DNA from: Streptomyces leeuwenhoekii
GTDB taxonomy: Bacteria > Actinomycetota > Actinomycetes > Streptomycetales > Streptomycetaceae
NCBI RefSeq assembly: GCF_001013905.1
Contig: NZ_LN831790.1
Location: forward strand, 7,454,001-7,518,000
Direction of reading: 5' to 3'
DNA: 64,000 bases
Numbering within the stretch: position 1 is the stretch's first letter; every line of letters starts with the position of its first letter. The position numbers and the translations under genes are program-made. The notes under the pieces were generated by a model. It was not told where the DNA came from. It ran no database searches and saw nothing but the letters and a program-made list of their open reading frames with translations. Of this stretch, positions 1-8,356 are shown in pieces.

Positions 1-188
1 TTGCCCGGCCCCTTGTTCCACAGGTCGACGACCTTGTCCATGCCGGGCGTCCAGGTCCAGTACGTCAGCGAGACCGGCCCCGACCGGGCCTCGCTGTCGT
101 CGGAGGAGCCGCAGGCGGCGAGGGCGGTGGCGCCGAGCGCGACGGCGACGGCGGATGTCACGAGGCGGCGGCGCTTCGTGTACGGCAT
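1..188 (-). CDS. sugar ABC transporter substrate-binding lipoprotein (N-terminal part)
   Basis: Reading the minus strand from an ATG at 188 gives a basic N-terminus (MPYTKRRR), a hydrophobic stretch and a lipobox ending ALAACGSSDD, then VSLTYWTWTPGMDKVVDLWNKGPG before the window edge. A lipobox followed by a 'TYWTWTPGM' start is typical of extracellular solute-binding proteins of carbohydrate ABC importers. Only 62 residues are present, so the sugar cannot be read from the protein. The divergent beta-galactosidase and endo-galactanase genes suggest galactose or galacto-oligosaccharides. The shared intergenic region with a LacI-type palindrome would allow joint control. Confidence 0.85.
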   Translation of the reverse strand, partial: MPYTKRRRLVTSAVAVALGATALAACGSSDDSEARSGPVSLTYWTWTPGMDKVVDLWNKGPG

Positions 189-239
189 GGATCTCTCCCC
201 TGACCTGGGTCCCCGCTGCCGCGGGGACCTGCCATGCTT

Positions 240-255
240 CTGTGAGCGTTCACAG
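240..255. promoter_or_regulatory. LacI-family-type operator palindrome
   Basis: CTGTGAGCGTTCACAG has matching arms CTGTGA/TCACAG around a central CG, the geometry of LacI/GalR-family operators. It lies in the 181-bp region between the divergent sugar-binding lipoprotein (start at 188) and the GH42 gene (start at 370). A second, perfect 10-bp palindrome TGATCGATCA is at 346-355, close to the GH42 start. A LacI-type repressor responding to a galacto-sugar is the expected ligand; its gene is not in the window. Confidence 0.55.
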
Positions 256-369
256 TAGAGAAACATCCCGGACACTTGTCAATGATTGTTTCCGTGCGGT
301 TATGTTGGGCACGCACCGCTGGTTGTGTGTGTGCACGTTCCCAATTGATCGATCATCGGGAGACAATCC

Positions 370-2391
370 ATGCCGGAGACCACCCCCGCAGGGCTGACCA
401 GGCTCGCCTTCGGCGGGGACTACAACCCCGAGCAGTGGCCGGAAGAGGTCTGGCAGGAGGACGTCCGGCTGATGCGGGAGGCCGGCGTCACCATGGTGAG
501 CGTCGGGATCTTCTCCTGGGCGCTGCTGGAACCGGCGCCGGGGGAGTACGACTTCGGCTGGCTCGACCGGGTCCTGGACCTGCTGCACGAGAACGGCATC
601 CGCGTCGACCTCGGCACGCCCACCGTGGTGCCGCCCGCGTGGTTCTACCGGACCCACCCCGAGGCCCTGCCGGTGACCGCCGAGGGCGTGCGGTACGCGT
701 TCGGCTCCCGCGGCGCCATCTGCCACAGCAACGCCGACTACCGCGCCGCCGCCGCGCGCATCACCACCGAGCTCGCCGAGCGCTACGGCGCCCACCCGGC
801 GCTGGCGATGTGGCATGTCCACAACGAGTATGGCGTGCCCGTCTCGGCCTGCTACTGCGACTCCTGCGCCGCCCACTTCCGCCGCTGGCTGACGGAGACG
901 TACGGCACGGTCGAGGCGGTCAACGAGGCGTGGGGCACGGCCTTCTGGGGCCAGCGCTACGGGGACTTCTCGGAGATCGACCCGCCGCGCCTGACGCCCA
1001 CGGTCGGCAACCCGGCCCAGGCGCTGGACTACCGCCGGTTCGCCGACGCCACCATGCGCGAGAACTTCGTGGCGGAGCGGGACATCCTGCACCGCCTCTC
1101 ACCCGGCGTCCCGGTCACCACCAACTTCATGACGGCGCTGAGCCAGTGCGACTCCGTCGACTACTGGGCCTGGGGCCGCGAGGTCGACCTCGTCACCAAC
1201 GACCACTACCTGATCACCGACGGCCGCCGCACCCACGTCAACCTGGCGATGGCCGCCGACCTGACCCGCTCCGTCGCCGGCGGCGCGCCCTGGCTGCTGC
1301 TGGAGCACTCCACCTCGGGCGTCAACTGGCAGCCCCGCAACCCGGCCAAGGCCCCCGGCCAGATGGCCCGCAACTCCCTCGCCCACGTCGCCCGCGGCTC
1401 CGAGGGCGCCCTGTTCTTCCAGTGGCGCCAGTCCCGGCGCGGCGCCGAAAAGTTCCACTCGGCGATGGTCCCGCACGGCGGCACGGACACCCGGGTGTGG
1501 CGCGAGGTCGTCGAACTGGGCGCCACGCTCGACACCCTCTCCGAGATCCGTGGCACCCGCACCGAGGCGGACGTGGCGATGCTGTGGGACTGGCACTCCT
1601 GGTGGGCGCAGACGCTTCCGTGGCGCCCCAGCGAGGACCACGACGCGCGCGAACGCGCCGACGCCTTCTACGAGGCCCTCTACGACCGTCACCTCACGGT
1701 GGACTTCGCCCGCCCCGAGGCCGATCTGTCGGCGTACCCCCTGGTCGTCGTCCCCGCCCTGTACCTGATGACGCGGGCGGCCGGGGCCAATCTGCGCCGG
1801 TACGTCGAAGCGGGCGGCACCCTGGTGGTGTCCTACTTCTCCGGCATCGTCGACGAGCACGACGCCGTCCACGAGGGCGCCCACCCGGGCGCGCTGCGCG
1901 ACGTCCTGGGGCTGACGGTGGAGGAGTTCTCACCGCTTCAGGCAGGGGAGCGGGTGCGGCTGACCGCCCCGGGCGGCCCGGAGCTCGACGGGGACGTGTG
2001 GACGGAGTTCGTCGTGCCGCGCGGCGCCGAGACCGTGTGGACGTACGCCGACGGCCTGGCCGCCGGCCGTCCGGCCGTCACCCGCCACCGCCTCGGCGAG
2101 GGCACCGCCTGGTACGTCTCCACCCGCCTGGGCGCCGAGGGGCTGGACGCCGTGCTGGACCGGGCCGCGCGGGACGCCCGGATCGCCCCCCGTGCCGAGC
2201 TGCCGCGCGATGTGGAAGTGGTGCGCCGCACCGGCGCGTCCGGCAGCTACCTGTTCGCCGTCAACCACACCGCGTCGGACGTCAAGGTGCCGCTGGAGGT
2301 CCCCGGCACCGACGTGCTGACCGGCGAGCACGCCGCGGGCCGCCTCGCGGTCCCGGCGGGAGCCGTCCGGGTCGTACGACTCGACGGCTGA
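370..2391 (+). CDS. GH42 beta-galactosidase
   Basis: A 673-residue cytoplasmic enzyme without signal peptide that should remove terminal beta-galactose from galacto-oligosaccharides. The N-terminus LAFGGDYNPEQWPEEVW is the GH42 start of the TIM barrel. HVHNEYG holds the family acid/base Glu (E153) and LLLEHSTSGVNWQ the nucleophile Glu (E312). A cysteine cluster (SACYCDSC, just after E153) matches the metal-binding cysteines of many GH42 enzymes. The trimerisation domain and C-terminal beta domain follow, and the length is normal for the family. The ATG is preceded by GGGAG. With the downstream GH53 galactanase and upstream sugar importer it forms a galactan-use locus. Confidence 0.95.
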   Translation: MPETTPAGLTRLAFGGDYNPEQWPEEVWQEDVRLMREAGVTMVSVGIFSWALLEPAPGEYDFGWLDRVLDLLHENGIRVDLGTPTVVPPAWFYRTHPEALPVTAEGVRYAFGSRGAICHSNADYRAAAARITTELAERYGAHPALAMWHVHNEYGVPVSACYCDSCAAHFRRWLTETYGTVEAVNEAWGTAFWGQRYGDFSEIDPPRLTPTVGNPAQALDYRRFADATMRENFVAERDILHRLSPGVPVTTNFMTALSQCDSVDYWAWGREVDLVTNDHYLITDGRRTHVNLAMAADLTRSVAGGAPWLLLEHSTSGVNWQPRNPAKAPGQMARNSLAHVARGSEGALFFQWRQSRRGAEKFHSAMVPHGGTDTRVWREVVELGATLDTLSEIRGTRTEADVAMLWDWHSWWAQTLPWRPSEDHDARERADAFYEALYDRHLTVDFARPEADLSAYPLVVVPALYLMTRAAGANLRRYVEAGGTLVVSYFSGIVDEHDAVHEGAHPGALRDVLGLTVEEFSPLQAGERVRLTAPGGPELDGDVWTEFVVPRGAETVWTYADGLAAGRPAVTRHRLGEGTAWYVSTRLGAEGLDAVLDRAARDARIAPRAELPRDVEVVRRTGASGSYLFAVNHTASDVKVPLEVPGTDVLTGEHAAGRLAVPAGAVRVVRLDG

Positions 2392-2500
2392 GCCGCGACT
2401 CCCCTCCGCCCGTGCGAGCCGGCGAGCCGCGGGCGGAGGGGGCCCCTCACGACCGCGTGACGGGCTACCCACCCCAACGTCGAAGGGACGACGGACGACG

Positions 2501-4060
2501 ATGTTCCATCCCAGACGCACCCTGCGGGCGCTGCTTCCGGCGCTCGCGGCCGGACTCGCCCTCACCGCCCTGCCCGCGCAGAGCGCCCACGCGGCGAGCA
2601 CGCTCACCAACGGCGGCTTCGAAGCCGACGGCACGGGCGCGGCCACGCCCGGCGGCTGGTCGGAGTACGGCGCGACGGCCGCCTCGTACGTCGAGTCCGG
2701 CGGCCGCGGCGGCGGTCACCGGCTGAGCCACTGGGCCTCCTCCGCCTACAAGGTGGAGACCTACCAGTACCTGTCCGGCCTGGCCAACGGCGCCTACAAG
2801 CTGACCGCCTGGGTCCGCTCCGGAGGCGGCCAGAACGCGGCCTACATTGCCCTGAAGAACTGCGGCGGCGCCGAGCAGCGCACCGACCTGCCGGTCTCCG
2901 CCGCCGGATGGATCCGCATCGTCGTGCCGGTGCGGGTGACGAACAACCAGTGCACCGTCAGCGTCACCAGCGACGCGAACGCCGGAAACTGGATCAACGT
3001 GGACGACCTGACCCTCACCCAGGGCACCTCGGGCACGGCGGTCAAGGGCGCCGACATCTCCTCCCTCGCCAAGAGCGAGGCCAGGGGCGGGGCGTACCGG
3101 ACCGGCTCCGGCACCAAGGGCGACGCCCTCGCCATCCTGAAGTCGTCCGGCATGAACTACGCGCGCCTGAAGGTCTGGGTGAACCCGGCCGACGGCTACA
3201 ACGACAAGGCGCACGTGCTCGCCATGGCCCAGCGGGTCAAGGCACAGGGCATGAAGCTGCTGGTGGACTTCCACTACTCGGACACCTGGGCCGACCCGGG
3301 CGCCCAGTCCAAGCCCGCCTCCTGGGCCGGCCACACCTACACCCAGCTCAAGACGGACGTGTACCGCCACACCTACGACGTGCTCAGCGCGCTCAAGGCG
3401 CAGGGCACCACCGCCGACATGGTCCAGGTCGGCAACGAGATCAACGGCGGCATGCTGTGGAGCGAGGGATCCACGGAGAACTGGCCGCAACTGGCCGGGC
3501 TGCTGAACAGCGGGTACGACGCCGTCAAGGCGGTCGACCCGGCCACGTCCGTGGCGCTGCACCTCGCCAAGGGCGGCGACCTGGCCGGCACCCGCTGGTG
3601 GTTCGACAACGCGGTCGCGAACGGCGTGAAGTTCGACGCCATCGGCCTGTCCTACTACGGCTACTGGCACGGCACCCTGTACGACTTCCAGACCACCCTG
3701 GACGACGCCGCCACCCGCTACGGCAAGCCGGTCTTCGTCGCCGAGACGGCCTATCCCTTCCGGCTGGACAGCGAGGACGCGCACGAGAACATCATCGACC
3801 TCGCCGGTGAGCTCGTGCCCGGCTACCCGGCCACACCGGCCGGGCAGACGCAGTGGATGAAGGACGTCGCGAGCATCGTGGAAGCCGTCCCGAACGGCCG
3901 TGGCCTCGGCGTCTTCTACTGGGAGGCGACCTGGACGGCGGTCCCCGGCAACGGCTGGGACCCGGCCGATCCGTCCTCCGGAAACGGCTGGGAGAACCAG
4001 GCCCTGTTCGGCTACGACGACCGCGCGCTGCCGGCGATGAGCTGGTTCGGCCACCGCTGA
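2501..4060 (+). CDS. secreted GH53 arabinogalactan endo-beta-1,4-galactanase with N-terminal carbohydrate-binding domain
   Basis: The 519-residue product starts with a Sec signal peptide (basic start, ALAAGLALTALPAQSAHA). A beta-sandwich carbohydrate-binding-like domain follows at about 33-175 (LTNGGFEADG start, typical of CBM families). The GH53 barrel then begins at VKGADISSLAKSEARGG. The family acid/base Glu is E313 in QVGNEINGG and the nucleophile is E415 in FVAETAYPF; VDFHYSDTWADP is another GH53 signature. It should cut beta-1,4-galactan outside the cell into short chains that the importer and GH42 enzyme then use. It lies 109 bp after the GH42 gene on the same strand and is followed by a terminator. 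Confidence 0.94.
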   Translation: MFHPRRTLRALLPALAAGLALTALPAQSAHAASTLTNGGFEADGTGAATPGGWSEYGATAASYVESGGRGGGHRLSHWASSAYKVETYQYLSGLANGAYKLTAWVRSGGGQNAAYIALKNCGGAEQRTDLPVSAAGWIRIVVPVRVTNNQCTVSVTSDANAGNWINVDDLTLTQGTSGTAVKGADISSLAKSEARGGAYRTGSGTKGDALAILKSSGMNYARLKVWVNPADGYNDKAHVLAMAQRVKAQGMKLLVDFHYSDTWADPGAQSKPASWAGHTYTQLKTDVYRHTYDVLSALKAQGTTADMVQVGNEINGGMLWSEGSTENWPQLAGLLNSGYDAVKAVDPATSVALHLAKGGDLAGTRWWFDNAVANGVKFDAIGLSYYGYWHGTLYDFQTTLDDAATRYGKPVFVAETAYPFRLDSEDAHENIIDLAGELVPGYPATPAGQTQWMKDVASIVEAVPNGRGLGVFYWEATWTAVPGNGWDPADPSSGNGWENQALFGYDDRALPAMSWFGHR

Positions 4061-4070
4061 ACCCCCCGTG

Positions 4071-4115
4071 AGCCCCGGCTCCCTCCCCTCCTGCGGGAAC
4101 GGAGCCGGGGCTTTT
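4071..4115 (+). terminator. rho-independent terminator after galactanase
   Basis: AGCCCCGGCTCC (4071-4082) pairs perfectly with GGAGCCGGGGCT (4101-4112) across an 18-nt loop and runs into TTTT. It starts 10 bp after the GH53 stop codon and closes the galactan operon. Confidence 0.85.
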
Positions 4116-4244
4116 CGCCCGAACGGCTGCCCGCCCGGCGGCGGTTCCGTCCGGCCGGGACCGTGGAGCGGCGGACAGCGGCGCCCGGGCTGCGGGACAG
4201 TGGGGACCATGCGAGGCGAGGAACCCCGGACGGAGGGGGACGAG

Positions 4245-4511
4245 ATGCCGAGGACACCCGCCCGGGAGACGCGGCCGGCCGTCCTGGACCGGCTGCAGGA
4301 CCCCGCCGGCCACTTCCCGGCCCGGCGCCGCGGCGCCCCGACCGCCGTCGCCGCCGGACCGGAGGGTCCCCCGCAAGGTCGCCGAGACCCATCTGCGCGT
4401 CCTCACCGCCGCCGGGCCGCTGCGCACCAGCAGGGTCCGGTGGCGTACGTACTGCCGTCGCGACGAGGTACGGACGCCGAGGTTGCGCGCATGTGCGAGA
4501 AAGGCCGGTAG
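4245..4511 (+). pseudogene. decayed ArsR-family regulator
   Basis: Parts of an ArsR winged-helix protein can be read in different frames. The frame starting at ATG 4245 gives VLDRLQDPAGHFPA, the usual N-terminal helix of this family. From about 4376 the next frame gives THLRVLTAAGPLRTSRV and WRTYCRRDEVR, which is the recognition helix and beta-wing. The last piece, EVARMCEKGR, is back in the first frame. No single frame carries the whole domain, so at least two frameshifts and some lost sequence are needed. No ArsR metal site is readable. It lies next to a second decayed gene. A sequencing error could explain one shift but not all. Confidence 0.6.
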
Positions 4512-4515
4512 TGCG

Positions 4516-4929
4516 GTGAAGGACGGCGACACGGCGGCCGCACGGCCCGCCCCTCTCGTCCCCCTCCGGTACGTCGCGGTGGGCGGGCGCGGCCCCGAGG
4601 ACGTGGTGGCCGACGCCCGGGGCCGGGTGCTGACCGGGGTGGAGGACGGGCGGATCCTGCGCCGCGTCCCGGCGCTGGACCTGCTGCACCGCCGTGCTCC
4701 CGCCGTCCGCCGCGCCGCCGCCCGCCTGGCGGTCCGCGCACCCTACCGGCCCCCGGGCACGGTCGCCGTCCTCGCCTTCGACGACGAGGGCGACGTCGTC
4801 CACCACCTCGCCCGCCGCCGCTCCGGCTTCCGGATGGCGACCAGCGTCTGCACGGCGGCCGGCCATCTGGTCCTGGGCAGCGTGTGGGAGCCGGGCATCG
4901 CCCTCTGCGCGGCACCCGCCCCGAGGTGA
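4516..4929 (+). pseudogene. internally deleted SMP-30/strictosidine-synthase-like beta-propeller
   Basis: The open frame encodes about 137 residues. Its start (YVAVGGRGPEDVVADARGRV, then GVEDGRILRRV) resembles the first blade of SMP-30/strictosidine-synthase-like six-blade propellers. Its end (GTVAVLAFDDEGDVV, RMATSVC, GHLVLGSVWEPGIALC) resembles the last blades. Full-length relatives are near 300 residues, and the middle blades are missing here, replaced by an Arg/Ala-rich stretch (HRRAPAVRRAAARL). I read it as an in-frame internal deletion; the protein is unlikely to fold as a propeller. Adjacent to the decayed ArsR gene, so both may have died together. Confidence 0.5.
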
Positions 4930-5103
4930 CCGTGCCCCACCTGCGGCGTTAGCCTGTTCCCCGGCCAGGTCCGGCCGCGGAGCACCCGCGCGTGCCCGCC
5001 CTCGGGCCGGGACCGCGAGCGGGGTCCCGGCGGCGCCCGTGCCGCGGCCCGGGCGCGGCGGTCCTTTCCGCCACGCCCCCCCGCGAGTAGGAGTCGCAGC
5101 AGC

Positions 5104-5565
5104 ATGACAGCCCCCGAACCACCGGACCCCGGCCTGCGGCCGGCGGTCCCGCGGCGGCCCGCCCGGCGCGCCCGGGTTGCGGTCGTCGCGGTCGTCGCCC
5201 TCGGCGGGGGCGCGGGCGCCGCGGCCCGGTACGCCGCGTCCCTGTGGTGGCCGGGGCACACCGGAGGCTTCCCCTGGACGACCTTCTGGGTCAACGTCAC
5301 CGGCTGTGCCGTGATCGGCGTCTTCATGGTCGTCATCACCGAGCTGCGGGCCGTGCACCGCCTGGTGCGGCCCTTCTTCGGCACGGGTGTGCTCGGCGGC
5401 TTCACCACCTTCTCGACCTACGCCGTCGACATCCGGCGGCTGATCGGCACCGGCCACGCCCGCACGGGCCTGGCCTACCTCGCCGCGACCCCGCTCGCGG
5501 CGCTCGCGGCGGTGTGGCTCGCCGCCTGGGCCACCCGCCGCGTCCTGATACGGAGGCAGCCATGA
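5104..5565 (+). CDS. crcB: fluoride channel subunit CrcB/Fluc (first copy)
   Basis: A 153-residue membrane protein with four hydrophobic segments, usual for CrcB/Fluc fluoride channels. It carries the family motifs [22 protein letters not shown] and [14 protein letters not shown] (the Phe-box region that lines the fluoride path). A longer Arg/Pro-rich cytoplasmic N-terminus precedes the first segment. The ATG follows GTAGGAGTCG. Its stop overlaps the next start (ATGA). Two homologous CrcB genes around DUF190 suggest a heterodimeric channel. I looked for a fluoride riboswitch in 4930-5103 and did not find a convincing one. Confidence 0.93.
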   Translation: MTAPEPPDPGLRPAVPRRPARRARVAVVAVVALGGGAGAAARYAASLWWPGHTGGFPWTTFWVNVTGCAVIGVFMVVITELRAVHRLVRPFFGTGVLGGFTTFSTYAVDIRRLIGTGHARTGLAYLAATPLAALAAVWLAAWATRRVLIRRQP

Positions 5566-5954
5566 CGAGGCCGACCGGAAGCGCCCTGCGCCTGACCGTC
5601 TTCGTCGGCGAGAACGACACCTGGCACCACCGGCCCCTGTACTCGGAGATCGTCCACCGGGCGCGCGCGGCGGGCCTCGCGGGCGCCAGCGTCTTCCGCG
5701 GCGTCGAGGGGTTCGGGGCCTCCTCCCTGATCCACACCACGCGGCTGCTGTCCCTGAGCGAGGACCTCCCCGTGGCCGTCGTGATCATCGACACGGAGGA
5801 GCGGGTCCGGGGCTTCCTGCCGCGGCTCGACGAACTCGTCACCGAGTGCCTCGTCGTCCTCGACGAGTGCGAGGTGATCAGGTACCCCGGCCGGGAGGCC
5901 GCCCCGGGCGACGCCCCCGGCACCGTGCCGGGGAAGGGCGGTGAGGAACTGTGA
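5562..5954 (+). CDS. DUF190 protein linked to fluoride export
   Basis: A 130-residue soluble protein starting at an ATG that overlaps the stop of crcB. It shows [23 protein letters not shown], then [20 protein letters not shown] and [20 protein letters not shown], the hallmarks of DUF190 (a PII-like ferredoxin-fold family). DUF190 genes are often found with crcB; a role in regulating or stabilising fluoride export is inferred from this. Its stop overlaps the GTG of the second crcB. Confidence 0.9.
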   Translation: MTRPTGSALRLTVFVGENDTWHHRPLYSEIVHRARAAGLAGASVFRGVEGFGASSLIHTTRLLSLSEDLPVAVVIIDTEERVRGFLPRLDELVTECLVVLDECEVIRYPGREAAPGDAPGTVPGKGGEEL

Positions 5955-6325
5955 ACTGGCTGCTGGTCGTCGCGGGGGGCATGGTCGGCGCCCCGCTGCG
6001 CTACCTCACCGACCGGGCGGTGCAGTCCCGCCACGACTCGGTCTTCCCCTGGGGCACCTTCACCGTCAACGTCGTCGGCTGTCTCGTCCTCGGCCTGCTG
6101 ACCGGCGCGGTGGCGGCGGGGGCCGCCGGCTCCCGGCTCCAGCTCCTGCTGGGCACCGGCCTGTGCGGCGCGCTGACGACGTACTCGACCTTCTCCTACG
6201 AGACGCTGCGGCTGGCCGAGACGGGGTCCGGCCGCTACGCCGTCGCGAACGTCGTGGCCGGCGTGACCGCCGGCCTGGGCGCGGCGTGCGCGGGCGTGGC
6301 ACTGGCCGAGACGTTCTGGTGGTGA
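5951..6325 (+). CDS. crcB: fluoride channel subunit CrcB/Fluc (second copy)
   Basis: A 124-residue four-segment membrane protein read from a GTG at 5951 inside the end of DUF190. Motifs [30 protein letters not shown] and [18 protein letters not shown] are those of CrcB. It is shorter than the first copy and lacks the long N-terminus, as is common for the partner subunit in Gram-positive two-gene Fluc systems. It converges on the desaturase gene 40 bp later. Confidence 0.93.
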   Translation: MNWLLVVAGGMVGAPLRYLTDRAVQSRHDSVFPWGTFTVNVVGCLVLGLLTGAVAAGAAGSRLQLLLGTGLCGALTTYSTFSYETLRLAETGSGRYAVANVVAGVTAGLGAACAGVALAETFWW

Positions 6326-6364
6326 CCTCTGGGGGTGACCAGCCGCCCCCACCGCGCGCCCCGT

Positions 6365-7426
6365 TCAGCGGGCCCGGCGCAGCGGCTCCCCGACGCTCCG
6401 CAGATGGCGCAGCGCCTCCCGGTGCGAGGCGAGCAGCCCGGTCTGGTGGTACGGAATGCCGAGCTCGGCGCAGTACCGCTCGGTGATGATCTGCGCCCTG
6501 CCCAGCGCGGGCGTCGGCATGCTGGGGAAGAGATGGTGCTCGATCTGGTAGTTGAGCCCACCCATGAAGGCGTCCACGAGCACTCCGCCCCGCACGTTGC
6601 GGGAGGTGAGCACCTGACGGCGCAGGAAGTCGAGCCGCGTGCCCTCCTCGATCATCGGCATCCCCTTGTGGTTGGGGGCGAAGACGGAGCCGAGATAGAT
6701 CCCGAACAGGCCCTGGTGCACGGCGATGAAGGCGAGCGCCTTACCGGCCGGGAGAACGGCGAACAGGCCACCGAAATACAGCACGAAATGGGCGACCAGC
6801 AGCGTCCCTTCCAGAACCGGGCGTTTCATCGACGGACTGCGCAGCGCCTTGAAACTGCTGAAACTCAGATTGAGTCCCTCCAGGGTCAGCAGCGGAAAGA
6901 ACAACGCCGCCTGGTGCTTTCCGACGAAGCGGGGCAGACCCTTCGCCCGGCGGGCCTGACGCCGTGACCACACCAGGATGTCCGGGGCGACGTCCGGGTC
7001 CTTTCCCTCGTGATTGGGATGCGCGTGGTGACGGGTGTGCTTGTTCATCCACCACCCGTAGCTCATGCCCAGCAGCACATTGGCCACCAGCAGGCCGCCC
7101 GCCTCGCTGGGGCGCCGACGGGTGAACACCTGCCGGTGCGCGAGGTCGTGGGCGGCCAGCCCGAGCTGCCCGAACACCACGGCAAGGGCGGCGGCGACGA
7201 ACAACTGCGCCCAGCTGTTCCCCAGGGCGAGGAAGGCGGCGACCCCCGCGGCCAGGGCCAGCGCCACCGCGGCGAAACGTACGGTGTAATACAGCGGGCG
7301 GCGTCGCAGCAGGCCCGCATCGGCGATGCGCCGGGAAAGTTCCGCGAAATCGCTTCCGCTTCCCTTTTCCGCTTTTTCGCGTCCCCGTGGGGACGATTCT
7401 TCAGTGAGCACCATGGGATTGGCCAT
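6365..7426 (-). CDS. membrane fatty-acid desaturase
   Basis: A 353-residue integral membrane di-iron desaturase. The three histidine boxes are HDLAH (93-97), HTRHH (130-134) and QIEHHLF near the C-terminus; the Gln in the third box marks the linoleoyl/front-end-like group (COG3239 type). Hydrophobic segments lie between boxes one and two and again after them. The substrate is a phospholipid- or CoA-bound acyl chain; position of the double bond cannot be told. I chose ATG 7426 (MANPMV); an in-frame ATG at 7414 is equally possible because neither has a strong ribosome site. Single gene, divergent from the FadR-type regulator. Confidence 0.9.
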   Translation of the reverse strand: MANPMVLTEESSPRGREKAEKGSGSDFAELSRRIADAGLLRRRPLYYTVRFAAVALALAAGVAAFLALGNSWAQLFVAAALAVVFGQLGLAAHDLAHRQVFTRRRPSEAGGLLVANVLLGMSYGWWMNKHTRHHAHPNHEGKDPDVAPDILVWSRRQARRAKGLPRFVGKHQAALFFPLLTLEGLNLSFSSFKALRSPSMKRPVLEGTLLVAHFVLYFGGLFAVLPAGKALAFIAVHQGLFGIYLGSVFAPNHKGMPMIEEGTRLDFLRRQVLTSRNVRGGVLVDAFMGGLNYQIEHHLFPSMPTPALGRAQIITERYCAELGIPYHQTGLLASHREALRHLRSVGEPLRRAR

Positions 7427-7601
7427 GTGCTCAAGTATGGGAACGGCTGCCCGGTCGCAGAATGGCGTTGTCCCCCCGGGCCGGGTGGTGGTAGCACCAC
7501 CGCCGGGCCGCCCGTACGGCCGCTTCCGCCGCCCTTCTCGCCCCGCCTGTAACTGTCTCCTCCGCTTGACAGCGGACCGGCCGCGCCCGCAGGATCGCTC
7601 C

Positions 7602-8324
7602 GTGAACCTGTCAGACAGCCAGACAGCCGGTCCGGGGCCGCGACGCGTCAGCGCGATGGAAGCGGTCCTCGGCCATCTGCGCGGCGCCATCGAGCGCGGC
7701 GAGTACGCGATCGGCGACAAACTGCCTTCCGAGGCCGAGCTGTGCCGCGCTCTGGAGGTCTCCCGCCCCGTGCTCCGCGAGGCGCTGCGGGCCCTGCAGA
7801 CCATGGGGCTGACGGTCTCCCGCACCGGCAAGGGCACCTTCGTCGTCGCCACCGCCGTGGAGGACCCCACCTTCGGCGACTACGCCGCCAGCGACCTGCT
7901 GGAGGTGCGCCGCCATGTCGAGATCCCGGTCGCCGGGTACGCCGCCCTGCGCCGCACCCCGGAGAACCTCGACCACCTGGCCCACCTGCTGCGCCGCATG
8001 GAGGGGGAGACGGACACCACCGCGTGGGTCGCGATGGACACCCTCTTCCACCTGGGCGTCGCCGAGGCCGCGCAGAACCCGGTCTTCCGCCGGGTCATCG
8101 AGGAGATCCGCGACGCGCTGGCCCGCCAGTCCGCCTTCCTCAACGAACTGGGCGGCCGGCGCGAGCACTCCGACCGCGAGCACCGGGCCATCCTCCGGGC
8201 GCTGACCGACGGATCCGCCCAGGACGCGGAGCGGGCCATGACCCACCATCTCGACCGCGTCGAGACGACCCTCACCGACATCGTGCGCCGCACGCGCACC
8301 GACACCACCGGAGCCGGGACGTGA
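7602..8324 (+). CDS. GntR/FadR-family transcriptional regulator
   Basis: A 240-residue regulator. The N-terminal GntR winged helix spans about 18-85 (LRGAIERGEYAIGDKLPSEAELCRALEVSRPVLREALRAL, then GKGTFVV). The C-terminal part is the helical FCD effector domain with its His/Asp metal-site pattern (HVEI, FHLGVAEAAQNPVF, HRAILRAL, HHLDRV). GTG 7602 has AGGA seven bases upstream. A TTGACA at 7566-7571 and CAGGAT at 7590-7595 form a possible promoter that would make the message almost leaderless. CTGTCAGACAG at 7608-7618 is a palindrome that could be an autoregulatory site. Its stop overlaps a GTG of the asparaginase frame, so it probably controls the amino-acid deamination genes downstream. Confidence 0.9.
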   Translation: MNLSDSQTAGPGPRRVSAMEAVLGHLRGAIERGEYAIGDKLPSEAELCRALEVSRPVLREALRALQTMGLTVSRTGKGTFVVATAVEDPTFGDYAASDLLEVRRHVEIPVAGYAALRRTPENLDHLAHLLRRMEGETDTTAWVAMDTLFHLGVAEAAQNPVFRRVIEEIRDALARQSAFLNELGGRREHSDREHRAILRALTDGSAQDAERAMTHHLDRVETTLTDIVRRTRTDTTGAGT

Positions 8325-8356
8325 CCCGCATACCGGCCCACGACCACCAGGCAGTG

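Noticed and set aside
276..2726. Long plus-strand frame overlapping the GH42 gene
   Set aside because: Arg/Pro/Gly-rich shadow of the GH42 coding frame with no start signal or domain.
4930..5103. Fluoride riboswitch upstream of crcB
   Set aside because: I searched for the crcB-motif pseudoknot sequences (GGNGAUGG...CCGCC...CUGAUGA type) and found no convincing match.
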